Shown: positions 1 through 6,467, numbered from the stretch's first letter. The stretch is DNA of 9,000 nt from an uncultured Bacilli bacterium (GCA_947624475.1 CANQKK010000125.1:1-9000); one strand, 5' to 3'. Notes: generated by a model from the sequence alone, not told the origin. Translations and numbers: made by a program.

Positions 1-1
1 G

Positions 2-505
2 CTGGCGGTCTATGCCAGAGTAAAGGCTCGCCTACTCAAGAACAATGTCTGCGATAATCCAGAGCAACCAGATTATTTTGTTCGCACCGATGATAATGGT
101 ATCTTTGTGATTATGAACAAGAAACCTCGTGCTATACACGAGTTCAGAGCGGTGACGATACATACAGAGAGTGGGTCATATAAGTCTCAGCGATATGTGC
201 AATATCGTAATGGCTCAGTCATAGACCTAGAACATTATAGATGGGACGCATTACACGAGCTCATAGTAGATGATGACATCATCGAGCCAGTCAATCCAGT
301 ATTCAAGCACGAGGCCGAGGTTCTAGATGTCGATAATCATTTGGACCTCGCACTCAGGCTCTATCATTTGTCTGAGAGTCAATACGTCAAGATGACATAT
401 AAAGAGTGGCGAGAGCTCTATGATAAAGAGCATGAGCTAGCGACATTAGAAGATAGACCGATAAAGAATATATTGTCACAAGGAGGTGATGATTATGAAG
501 AGTAA
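2..505 (+). CDS. Unrecognised protein, 3' part of a gene cut by the window edge
   Basis: This reading frame is open from base 2 to the TAA at 503-505, giving 167 residues without a stop. The true start therefore lies outside the window. The GTG at 107 and the ATG at 113 have no ribosome binding site in front of them and are probably internal codons. The visible protein is soluble-looking, charged and rich in Tyr, His and acidic residues (it ends GGDDYEE), with no membrane segment, signal peptide or motif I can name. The last 11 bases overlap the next gene, whose AAGGAGG lies inside this one, so the two are probably translationally coupled. Function is unknown. The coding call rests on the long open frame, the stop/start overlap and codon use (frequent GAG, CTC, ATA) that matches the neighbours. 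Confidence 0.8.
   Translation: MAVYARVKARLLKNNVCDNPEQPDYFVRTDDNGIFVIMNKKPRAIHEFRAVTIHTESGSYKSQRYVQYRNGSVIDLEHYRWDALHELIVDDDIIEPVNPVFKHEAEVLDVDNHLDLALRLYHLSESQYVKMTYKEWRELYDKEHELATLEDRPIKNILSQGGDDYEE
480..486 (+). promoter_or_regulatory. Ribosome binding site deciding the start at 495
   Basis: AAGGAGG is followed by GTG (486), ATG (489) and ATG (495), all in one frame. Only the ATG at 495, with 8 bases of spacing, sits at a normal distance from the site. The other two are too close. Confidence 0.75.
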
Positions 506-1145
506 AGACATCGACTCGAATCAACTGAGCTTCTTTGATATGCTCAAAGAACAAGAGTCAAAGAAAACAGAATCGAAGCAAAAGAAATCAAGGGCCGATA
601 TTGGTACACGATTCGTGTTTTATGATGGAGCTCCAGATAATTGGGGTCTGAGTGGTCAAGAGCTCCTCGGCATCTTGCTTTCTGGAGCAGGTACCGAGTT
701 CACAATCGTTCACTGGTCAGATGATGTCGATACGTATGGCGGACCTGATAGACACACATATCGTATAGTCAGAGGTTCAGATGATTGGTGGCACATAGAA
801 GTTCTATATGGACCCGACAATGAGACCGATTATCGTACGATGGCTGTGGTTAAGTTTTCATTGATATATTCACCGCCAGACCCACTAGATAAAGACAGTG
901 ATGCTGACATATATTCATATGATTACGCTATCAAGGCCATTCGTGTAGATAATGAGTCTAGACCGATGTATATGGATATAATAAGATTGTTGAGCTTCTG
1001 TGTGGGTAAAGCGAAGAATCTATTCTTGCACGAGATGTTCTTGTCACGAAGATGTCGATATTGTCACAGGCTTCTCACGACACCAGAGAGCATAGTTCGA
1101 GGCTATGGACCGAAGTGTGCGAAGAAACACGAGGAGGTGATTTGA
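495..1145 (+). CDS. DUF6011-type zinc-binding protein with possible clamp-binding motif
   Basis: The protein has 216 residues. Its C-terminus carries the pattern CRYC (C187, C190), then L-T-x-PES at about 194-199, RGYGP at 202-206 and C208, with H212 nearby. This C-x2-C...S...RGxGPxC arrangement is typical of the DUF6011 family, small zinc-ribbon-like modules common in phage and actinobacterial proteins. H191 or H212 could be the fourth zinc ligand. Near the N-terminus, residues 10-14 read QLSFF, close to the bacterial beta-clamp-binding pentapeptide QL(S/D)LF. A Lys/Ser/Glu-rich, probably disordered linker follows (residues 18-34). The middle (36-180) is unrecognised, with several Trp and Asp residues. 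The start overlaps the previous gene by 11 bases. The function is unknown. A DNA-associated role is an inference from the zinc module and the clamp-like motif. Confidence 0.85.
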   Translation: MKSKDIDSNQLSFFDMLKEQESKKTESKQKKSRADIGTRFVFYDGAPDNWGLSGQELLGILLSGAGTEFTIVHWSDDVDTYGGPDRHTYRIVRGSDDWWHIEVLYGPDNETDYRTMAVVKFSLIYSPPDPLDKDSDADIYSYDYAIKAIRVDNESRPMYMDIIRLLSFCVGKAKNLFLHEMFLSRRCRYCHRLLTTPESIVRGYGPKCAKKHEEVI

Positions 1146-1163
1146 GAAAATAGGTGATTATGT

Positions 1164-1189
1164 TCTAAAATATAGTAGAATATTTTAGA
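1164..1189 (+). terminator. AT-rich hairpin after the DUF6011 gene
   Basis: TCTAAAATAT (1164-1173) pairs perfectly with ATATTTTAGA (1180-1189) across a 6-base loop. The stem has only two G-C pairs, and A-rich sequence rather than a T run follows. It could be a weak terminator for the upstream genes or an operator for the promoter-like element that starts 7 bases further on. The inverted repeat is certain; the role is not. Confidence 0.45.
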
Positions 1190-1196
1190 TAAAAAG

Positions 1197-1216
1197 GAAT
1201 ATAATATAATATATCA
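1197..1216 (+). promoter_or_regulatory. Promoter-like element, copy 1 of a repeated 20-mer
   Basis: The sequence GAATATAATATAATATATCA contains two overlapping TATAAT boxes (1200-1205 and 1205-1210). The identical 20-mer recurs at about 7635-7654, also in an intergenic region just before a gene block. No TTGACA-like -35 box lies at the usual distance, so recognition may depend on an extended AT element or an alternative sigma factor. If the second TATAAT is the -10 box, transcription would begin near 1217, leaving a leader of about 113 bases before the ATG at 1330. Confidence 0.6.
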
Positions 1217-1318
1217 GATGAAAAATCAGATATGAAAAAATCGCGGGGACTGCGTCAGTGCCAAAGAAAATCAAAAAATTATGGTCGCGAGACCTTAAAG
1301 AGCAAATGGGTAAACCCC

Positions 1319-1324
1319 AAGGAG
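1319..1324 (+). promoter_or_regulatory. Ribosome binding site deciding the start at 1330
   Basis: AAGGAG lies 5 bases before the ATG at 1330. The alternative in-frame starts, GTG at 1258 and ATG at 1306, have no such site, which is why the shorter protein is preferred. Confidence 0.75.
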
Positions 1325-1329
1325 CAATT

Positions 1330-2049
1330 ATGGCAAAAATCATTAACAAGAATGGCACGTTTTTCTTCGATGCTGAAGATGGCACTGCACAAGTCGAATT
1401 GAAGACTTGGCTCGAAACGAGCAAAAAGAATGAAGCTCACCCCGACGGCAAGATGTGGATAAAGCTTCCTAAGAACAATGTAACAAATCGTCAGTACTTC
1501 TCACTTGATTTGTTCAATAGTACAGCACTCATCAATGACGATGGTGACCTCGAGGTCATTGTCCCTGTCAAAGATACCCCGGCTAGAGTTCTTGGTTCTT
1601 CGACAGTTGCAAAGAGCGTCGTAGATTATCTTGACCCCGACCAAGCGGCAGAGTATACCGAGCTCGTTGAGACGGCGGTCGAAGCGTTCAAAGAGGCGAA
1701 GGCGAACAGCAAGAAAAAGAAGCCCGAAGATATGACTCGCGAAGAGCTCGAGGCATACATCGAGTGCTTGAGAGCGGGGACGAAGTACACTGTGACAGGT
1801 CCGAAGTCCTATGTCGAGATGTTCACCGAAGAGCAATATGTTCGCTTCACAGAGCTGCAGGCGATTGCTATGGAGAATAAGGCGAACAGACCCAAGGCGA
1901 CAAGAACCGGTCACAAGCTCACGGACGAAGAGAAAGCAGTCCGCGCCGAGAAGCGCGCGCAGAAAGAGTTGTCGAAGGCAGAGGCTCTGCTCGCAGCTCT
2001 CCAAGCAAAACTCGGCGACGATTTCCCGGTCGATGAGGACGAAGATTAA
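1330..2049 (+). CDS. Unrecognised, probably abundant acidic-tailed protein (239 aa)
   Basis: I do not recognise the family. The start at 1330 is chosen because AAGGAG precedes it by 5 bases; the frame stays open upstream to GTG 1258, which lacks a ribosome binding site. Residues 1-95 look globular (strand-rich, FFF at 11-13, VTNRQYFSLDLF at 51-62). Residues 124-132 are lysine-rich. Residues 196-228 form a strongly charged Lys/Glu/Ala helix likely to be a coiled coil. The tail DFPVDEDED is acidic, a feature shared by many single-stranded-DNA-binding proteins. The gene is visibly richer in G+C than its neighbours and avoids ATA (1 of 7 Ile codons, against 10 of 12 in the kinase gene at 4262-4837). 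With a promoter candidate upstream and strong hairpins downstream, it looks like a monocistronic, highly expressed gene. A DNA-binding or SSB-like role is possible but not shown; a structural or chaperone role is equally open. Confidence 0.85.
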   Translation: MAKIINKNGTFFFDAEDGTAQVELKTWLETSKKNEAHPDGKMWIKLPKNNVTNRQYFSLDLFNSTALINDDGDLEVIVPVKDTPARVLGSSTVAKSVVDYLDPDQAAEYTELVETAVEAFKEAKANSKKKKPEDMTREELEAYIECLRAGTKYTVTGPKSYVEMFTEEQYVRFTELQAIAMENKANRPKATRTGHKLTDEEKAVRAEKRAQKELSKAEALLAALQAKLGDDFPVDEDED

Positions 2050-2062
2050 GCTTTCCCCTTGT

Positions 2063-2081
2063 GGTACTCCATTTGAGTACC
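2063..2081 (+). repeat. Hairpin just after the 1330-2049 gene
   Basis: GGTACTC (2063-2069) pairs perfectly with GAGTACC (2075-2081) around a 5-base loop, 13 bases after the stop codon. No T run follows. It may protect the transcript's 3' end or be part of a composite terminator with the next hairpin. Confidence 0.5.
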
Positions 2082-2095
2082 CATAATTTCCAAAC

Positions 2096-2127
2096 GGGAG
2101 CCAGAGTATTCCTCAGCTCTGGCTCCC
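2096..2127 (+). terminator. Strong GC-rich hairpin, probable terminator
   Basis: GGGAGCCAGAG (2096-2106) pairs perfectly with CTCTGGCTCCC (2117-2127), an 11-bp stem with a 10-base loop. It is by far the most stable hairpin in the window. The following sequence, ACTTTCCTCG, has only a short T run, so termination may be partial or the structure may act as a 3' stabiliser. It separates the gene at 1330-2049 from the long run that begins at 2184. Confidence 0.65.
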
Positions 2128-2129
2128 AC

Positions 2130-2165
2130 TTTCCTCGCCTCGAAATATCTTATAAATCGAGGAAA
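2130..2165 (+). repeat. Third hairpin in the 2050-2183 spacer
   Basis: TTTCCTCG (2130-2137) is complementary to CGAGGAAA (2158-2165). An alternative register pairs CCTCGA (2138-2143) with TCGAGG (2157-2162). The loop contains TATAAA, which could serve as a -10 box for the following genes, but no -35 box is convincing. The ribosome binding site for the gene at 2184 starts 8 bases further on. Confidence 0.45.
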
Positions 2166-2183
2166 ATATGAACGGAGGTCATT

Positions 2184-2420
2184 ATGACAGAGAACGAAGA
2201 AATATTGACAGGAGCAAAGAGAATAGAGCTATTGCTCAAAGCATTGAACTGGGAATATCACTATGAATATTACACTGAAAATGATTACAGAATAATCGTA
2301 TTCGAGTATCGGAATATGAGTGCAGATGTAAATTTAGATGACCCATTCGAGGTCGTATCGTGTGTGGAATTATTGCATAATGAAATTCTGTATCGCACGA
2401 CATTTTCAGAAGGGAGGTAA
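2184..2420 (+). CDS. Small unrecognised protein (78 aa)
   Basis: The ATG is preceded by GGAGG (2174-2178) with 5 bases of spacing. It is the first gene of a run that continues without a real gap to 7465. The product is acidic, with a helical N-terminal stretch (residues 3-21) and a Tyr-rich, strand-like middle (residues 24-50). There are no cysteine clusters, membrane segments or motifs I can name. Two bases separate it from the next gene. The coding call rests on the ribosome binding site, packing and composition; the function is unknown. Confidence 0.75.
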   Translation: MTENEEILTGAKRIELLLKALNWEYHYEYYTENDYRIIVFEYRNMSADVNLDDPFEVVSCVELLHNEILYRTTFSEGR

Positions 2421-2422
2421 AT

Positions 2423-2665
2423 ATGCCGAGAAAACCAGAGCCGGGAACAGAGCTCGGCAAGAAATGGAATATGTATGTCAATGAGCACGAGCGATTGGAA
2501 TATATGCTCGCACTCGCAGAGTCAGGTCACCCAAGAGCTCAGGCTGCGGGAATAAGAGCTTTTATGTTCTTATATGTCAATGATAAAGAAGTCAGAGATA
2601 AGGTGAATAAGATTATAGACGATTTTATTGTCTATAAACAGAACGGCGATTCGTCGATATTATAA
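2423..2665 (+). CDS. Small unrecognised protein (80 aa)
   Basis: AGGGAGG (2411-2417) lies 5 bases before the ATG. The product starts with a short Pro/Lys-rich tail (MPRKPEPG) and then looks almost fully alpha-helical. Residues around 22-50 (HERLEYMLALAESGHPRAQAAG, then RAFMFLYV) contain a segment that resembles a single Sel1/TPR-like helix pair, though one repeat is too little to assign a family. The stop codon overlaps the AAGGAG of the next gene, indicating co-transcription and probably coupled translation. The function is unknown. Confidence 0.75.
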   Translation: MPRKPEPGTELGKKWNMYVNEHERLEYMLALAESGHPRAQAAGIRAFMFLYVNDKEVRDKVNKIIDDFIVYKQNGDSSIL

Positions 2666-2675
2666 GGAGCGAATT

Positions 2676-3494
2676 ATGATAAGTGAACGAAAACCATATC
2701 AATATTATATTAAACAGTTCGTCTGCAATGACGAAAATAATCCAGCACTATGGACTGATGAGGTCTTCAGTGAACTGGTCGATAAAAATTCGGTAATCGG
2801 TTATTTGTTCCGTAATAAAGGCAATATCGCTTTCGGCAAAAATGTGATAACATTGAATCTATATATCATCAATCCACAATATTATAAAGGTGAAATTGTA
2901 GATTTGACAGAGTTACAGGTAGCTTGGGAGGCGATGTCGGATAGAGACAAAATGTTCAAGAATCCGCCGATAGAGCAATGGCTCGATACAAAGAGAGAAT
3001 GGTGTAATAAACTCGCGATGAATCTGGTCAAGAAATACGGACTCGAGTTTGATGAAGCGATGTCAGAGATATATCTCGCACTATTAAAAGCATATGATAA
3101 ATCAACGGTATATGTTGGTAATCTAGCATATATCGAAAACGCTGTGAATAATAACATAAGGTCTAATTATCGAAAGGACAAAAAGAAGTTGTTTCTAGAC
3201 AATCCTCGAGTTATTAGCGGTGAAATAGCAATATCGAGAGAAGATGAGGACGATAGACCTATTACATTGTTTGATATACTTTCTATTGAAGATGAGTATT
3301 ATGCAAGCAAAGACTTTGAAGAGCTCGAAGAGACAATAGATAAAATGTTACTCGAAGAGTTTTCACAAAGAGAGATTGAGCAAATAAAAACATTGCCGGC
3401 ATCATTCATACCAAGAGCTATTTATAGACGATTGATTCGCTGGCGTCAAAAACATTCGATTGAGGAGGTTATGAAAATATATGAAGGTCGCTGA
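2676..3494 (+). CDS. Sigma-70-like protein with region 2-like core
   Basis: The protein has 272 residues. The start at 2676 is chosen because AAGGAG (2664-2669) precedes it by 6 bases; an in-frame ATG at 2628 lies inside the previous gene and lacks a site. Residues 105-170 read like sigma-factor region 2: a helix with N-K-L-A-x-x-L-V-K-K-Y-G, an acidic FDEAMSEIYLALLKAYD (about 125-141), then AYIENAVNNNIRSNYRKDKKK (about 151-171), matching the helix-rich region that binds polymerase and the -10 box. The N-terminal 100 residues are unrecognised. The C-terminus (225-272) has only a faint helix-turn-helix resemblance (FSQREIEQIK...RRLIRWRQ) rather than a clear region 4. It could be a divergent sigma factor, an anti-sigma-like decoy, or an unrelated helical protein. 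Its place in an operon that ends with a clearer sigma factor supports a transcriptional role. Confidence 0.6.
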   Translation: MISERKPYQYYIKQFVCNDENNPALWTDEVFSELVDKNSVIGYLFRNKGNIAFGKNVITLNLYIINPQYYKGEIVDLTELQVAWEAMSDRDKMFKNPPIEQWLDTKREWCNKLAMNLVKKYGLEFDEAMSEIYLALLKAYDKSTVYVGNLAYIENAVNNNIRSNYRKDKKKLFLDNPRVISGEIAISREDEDDRPITLFDILSIEDEYYASKDFEELEETIDKMLLEEFSQREIEQIKTLPASFIPRAIYRRLIRWRQKHSIEEVMKIYEGR

Positions 3495-4260
3495 ACAAAT
3501 AATAAAACGATATGAAAACGCAGATGTATATAATCAGAAAGGTTCTATGCGAATAGAGTTTGATGAGCATCGAGATATAGCTACAATATACGTCGGTTCA
3601 TTGCCGATAGCTATGATACGAGACATAGAGATACAGAATGGTACATATATGTCTATGATGCTTATAACCGCGCAAGATTTCAAAGAACCAAGACTCTGGA
3701 AGTCTTATAAACAGAAACTCGCTAAAGCGGCGAATGACGCTGGTATCTTGGTATTATTTACAAGAGCTATTGATTTTGGTTTCGGTGAACCACAAGTCGG
3801 TATGATGCAATATGATGTCGACCCGATATATGATAAACTCATAGAGATTGCAAAATGCTCGAATGATGATGTCAAGACCGCAGCGGCAGTATTCAACGAT
3901 AAAGGTGAATTGATTGTGATGTCGTATAATCAATTCCTTGAAAGAGATGTGTGGTCTTCGCCGATTCACGCAGAGAAAGCGATAGAATTGTTCCTTGATT
4001 CAGACTGGAATACGAGTACAGGTCCTTATATTGATTGGCAAATGATACTTGAACCGTGTTATGAATGTTTGAAAGGAATGATTGACCGAGGAGCGAGAAG
4101 AATAATATTCGCAGCACGACACAAAGATAAATGGAATACGGTAGACTATATGAATTTGCGAAACGATATTCTTGTCGGAGACATAAGAGATAAAAACGAA
4201 TATCATATTCGTTTTTACAAATGGTATAATGAAAAAGTAAATAAATTTATGGAGGTCTAA
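3481..4260 (+). CDS. Zinc-dependent deoxycytidylate/cytidine deaminase family protein
   Basis: The second half of this 259-residue protein carries the deaminase zinc signature: HAE at 163-165 (H163 ligand, E165 proton shuttle) and PCYEC at 192-196 (C193 and C196 ligands). It sits on the expected scaffold (TAAAVFNDKGELI at 133-145 before it; GARRIIFAARHKDK at 204-217 after it). This spacing fits dCMP deaminases, which make dUMP from dCMP, and the kinase and ThyX homologue nearby support that substrate. Typical phage dCMP deaminases are about 150-190 residues, so the first 115-120 residues are an extra, unrecognised region. The start is fixed: an in-frame stop lies at 3472-3474. GAGGAGGT (3462-3469) is 11 bases away, rather long. 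The gene overlaps the previous one by 14 bases. A deaminase acting on another cytosine-containing substrate cannot be excluded. Confidence 0.85.
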   Translation: MKVAEQIIKRYENADVYNQKGSMRIEFDEHRDIATIYVGSLPIAMIRDIEIQNGTYMSMMLITAQDFKEPRLWKSYKQKLAKAANDAGILVLFTRAIDFGFGEPQVGMMQYDVDPIYDKLIEIAKCSNDDVKTAAAVFNDKGELIVMSYNQFLERDVWSSPIHAEKAIELFLDSDWNTSTGPYIDWQMILEPCYECLKGMIDRGARRIIFAARHKDKWNTVDYMNLRNDILVGDIRDKNEYHIRFYKWYNEKVNKFMEV

Positions 4261-4261
4261 T

Positions 4262-4837
4262 ATGATAGTATATCTTGAAGGTGCCGATGGTAGCGGCAAA
4301 ACAACATTGGCAAAGAAAATAGAAAAATATGTAAAAACGAAAGGTTGGAAGTATGTGATGGCCGAGCCGTTTATAAATACGAATCCATACGTTCCGGGTC
4401 GTGTAAATTCATTGACATTGACAGCATCACTCGAAGCGATGTCTATGAATAATAATGTCGTATTTATACTTGACAGAGGACCAATATCAGATTGTATCTA
4501 TCGCCTGTTTGATGACGAAAAACCGGTGATGAATTATTCTATACTTCGTATGTATTTAGAGGTCATGGATAATATATGTCTGGTTTATTGTCACAATAGT
4601 CATCAGAAACAACACGCTTTAGACCGAGGCGATGATAATAAGATTGCTATGGATAATGCAGACAAGATAGCTCGGGTATATGATATGTGTTTGGGAAATA
4701 GGTACAATTTTCTCAAAGAAAATACGATGTCATTGAGATATAACTTCGAGGACAGTAGTGTCGCGAAATTATGTTTCAAGAGCATAACAGAGTTCATAGA
4801 TAGAACATATCAAAAACAGGAGGCAGATGATGTCTAA
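4262..4837 (+). CDS. P-loop deoxynucleoside monophosphate kinase (thymidylate kinase-like)
   Basis: The 191-residue product opens with a strand and a Walker A loop, GADGSGKTT at residues 7-15 (K13 for phosphate binding), in the form typical of thymidylate kinases. Residues 66-73 (VVFILDRG) give the DR motif that follows the second strand in the thymidylate kinase and deoxynucleoside kinase superfamily. A basic/acidic stretch at about 112-127 (containing LDRGDDNK) is in the right place for the LID. Length matches the family (about 190-215). It would phosphorylate dTMP or another dNMP using ATP in the cytoplasm. A deoxynucleoside kinase remains an alternative because the substrate pocket cannot be read with certainty. 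A GGAGGT at 4251-4256 precedes the ATG, one base separates it from the deaminase, and it overlaps the next gene by 8 bases. Isoleucine is almost always ATA (10 of 12). Confidence 0.85.
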   Translation: MIVYLEGADGSGKTTLAKKIEKYVKTKGWKYVMAEPFINTNPYVPGRVNSLTLTASLEAMSMNNNVVFILDRGPISDCIYRLFDDEKPVMNYSILRMYLEVMDNICLVYCHNSHQKQHALDRGDDNKIAMDNADKIARVYDMCLGNRYNFLKENTMSLRYNFEDSSVAKLCFKSITEFIDRTYQKQEADDV

Positions 4838-5168
4838 TTCATTTTGGGAAACTAGAAAGAAACTCAGTGAAATTGATAAATATGCATATCCGACGATACA
4901 CGGTTATGCATATTGTGTCGGTGATGAAGATGCTCGAGGTGAGCGAGGATTCGGTGGACATGTTTATCATATCACGTTCGATGATGGCTTGATAATAAGA
5001 ACATCGAATCTATATCTAAATGGAATGGTACCAGATGAGCTCAGAGAGTCTATTCCAAATAATGCGCATTTCTCAGATATAGAAGAACTCGAGAATTGTG
5101 CGATATATGAGTTCAAATCATCGAAATTAAAGCTCAGGGAGGTAAAAGCAAATGGGAAAGCTGAATGA
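4830..5168 (+). CDS. Small unrecognised protein (112 aa)
   Basis: Two adjacent ATGs occur at 4827 and 4830. The second is preferred because AGGAGG (4818-4823) then lies 6 bases away instead of 3. The product has a helical start (residues 1-15), then a strand-rich middle with several Tyr and Gly residues (YAYPTIHGYAYCVGDEDARG at about 17-36, GFGGHVYHITFDDG at 40-53), and a basic C-terminus. It may be a small beta-barrel or an inhibitor-like fold, but no family is recognised. It overlaps the kinase gene by 8 bases and the ligase gene by 17, so it is part of the same transcript. Confidence 0.75.
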   Translation: MSNSFWETRKKLSEIDKYAYPTIHGYAYCVGDEDARGERGFGGHVYHITFDDGLIIRTSNLYLNGMVPDELRESIPNNAHFSDIEELENCAIYEFKSSKLKLREVKANGKAE

Positions 5169-6456
5169 AAGCTGCAAAGAAATAGCAAAATTGTTCCACG
5201 ATTTACAAGTAACAGATGCGAGGTATAACAAAGAGATACTCATAGAGATGTTCAAGGATAATCATAAAGATAGACCTTGGATAGTAGAAGACCTTGATTT
5301 CTCGTTCGAGGTATTAGCTGGGTATCATAAGCTTGGATATACGTTCAGAAATGTATATTGGTCGGCGGAGATGCCTGAGAGACTATATCATTTGATAGAC
5401 AGCGCCAATGAAATAAATAAATACGAAGATATGACACTGAAAGACTTCGTGACGATATTAAAGAACTTCGGTTCATCTAATAGTGATGTCGAGATAGCCT
5501 ATTGGATAACACCAGAAAGTTGTCGTACATTTATCAGTAACCTTGTCAATCGTGAATATCGACTCGGTTATACAAATAAGCAGAATATGGTGACATCATA
5601 TTCACCGATGCTGGCAAAACGTTATCCCGATACATTCCGAGAAGGCTGGTATTTGATACAAGAAAAACTCGATGGCAATAGGTGTATATCGTACTTCGAT
5701 TTTGAAGAGAACGAGTGGAAGTTCCTCGCAAGAAGTGGCAAGGAATTGAAGGTCGATTTCGATATGAGCTGGGCAGATAAAGCATATGCATATGACGGTG
5801 AGGTGATGACACTCGGTCATGCTGGTACGAGAGACTTTAACAGGACAAGTGGTGCTATCAATGGCAAATACACAGACAAGAGTGCCTTACATTATTATGT
5901 TTATGATATTTTGGCTGAAGATATACCACAAGAAGATAGACTCGAGATGCTGGCGCATATGGATAAAGAAACTATAACATATCTGTCACCGAATGTATCA
6001 AGACTTCCGACACTCGCGAAGATATGGATAAATGCGAATATATCTTATAATTGGCAGCTTGATAAATTGCTAGACGAGATTGTCGATAAAGGTGGCGAGG
6101 GCATTATACTTCGTGACCCAGATGGTATGTATCAGCATAAGAGGTGCAATGAGCTCTTGAAGTATAAGAAAGTACAGACCATGGACCTGCGTATCATCGA
6201 TTGGAATGAGGGCAAAGGTAAATATGAAGGTCTCATCGGTTCATTTGTCTGTGAGACAGATGACCATAAGATTCGTGTAAATGTGTCTGGCATGCCAGAT
6301 GCCATAAGATGTATGGACTTCAATTGGTTCAAGGACAAGATACTTGAGGTGGCATATTTCGATATATCAAAGGCGAATGGCAATGATACTTTGTCGCTTA
6401 GATTCCCAAGGTTCAAGAAACTACGTTTCGATAAGAATGAAACGAGTGTATATTAA
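5152..6456 (+). CDS. ATP-dependent DNA ligase
   Basis: The 434-residue protein carries the nucleotidyltransferase motifs in order. Motif I is EKLDGNR at 171-177, with K172 as the lysine that takes AMP. Motif III is YDGE at 214-217. A IIIa-like YVYDIL lies at 249-254. Motif IV is GGEGIIL at 314-320 (E316). Motif V is LLKYK at 335-339. A basic C-terminal region, LRFPRFKKLRF at 416-426, corresponds to motif VI in the OB domain. Residues 1-150 form an extra N-terminal helical DNA-binding-type region. The size lies between the T7 (359) and T4 (487) ligases. It seals nicks in duplex DNA via an enzyme-AMP intermediate during replication and repair. AGGGAGGT (5136-5143) lies 8 bases before the ATG, and the gene overlaps its predecessor by 17 bases. 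All catalytic residues appear intact, so it is probably active. Confidence 0.96.
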   Translation: MGKLNESCKEIAKLFHDLQVTDARYNKEILIEMFKDNHKDRPWIVEDLDFSFEVLAGYHKLGYTFRNVYWSAEMPERLYHLIDSANEINKYEDMTLKDFVTILKNFGSSNSDVEIAYWITPESCRTFISNLVNREYRLGYTNKQNMVTSYSPMLAKRYPDTFREGWYLIQEKLDGNRCISYFDFEENEWKFLARSGKELKVDFDMSWADKAYAYDGEVMTLGHAGTRDFNRTSGAINGKYTDKSALHYYVYDILAEDIPQEDRLEMLAHMDKETITYLSPNVSRLPTLAKIWINANISYNWQLDKLLDEIVDKGGEGIILRDPDGMYQHKRCNELLKYKKVQTMDLRIIDWNEGKGKYEGLIGSFVCETDDHKIRVNVSGMPDAIRCMDFNWFKDKILEVAYFDISKANGNDTLSLRFPRFKKLRFDKNETSVY

Positions 6457-6467
6457 GGAGGTATCAG

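Noticed and set aside
107..505. Treating the first gene as complete from GTG 107 or ATG 113
   Set aside because: The frame is open to the left edge of the window, the upstream codons look coding, and no ribosome binding site precedes 107 or 113.
1258..1329. N-terminal extension of the 1330-2049 protein from GTG 1258 (starting PKKIKKLW)
   Set aside because: No ribosome binding site precedes the GTG, while AAGGAG sits 5 bases before ATG 1330. Kept only as a remote possibility in the leader finding.
1232..1402. Possible small leader ORF starting at ATG 1232 in another frame
   Set aside because: It lacks a ribosome binding site and runs into the main gene out of frame, so nothing supports translation.
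1501..2004. A 167-codon open frame on the minus strand opposite the 1330-2049 gene
   Set aside because: It is a shadow of the G+C-rich coding frame on the other strand. Its translation is Cys/Leu/Arg-rich with no recognisable domain, and it has no plausible ribosome binding site or operon context.
1811..2086. A 91-codon + strand open frame overlapping the end of the 1330-2049 gene
   Set aside because: It lies in a second frame of a well-supported gene, with an Arg/Ser-rich, low-complexity translation and no ribosome binding site.
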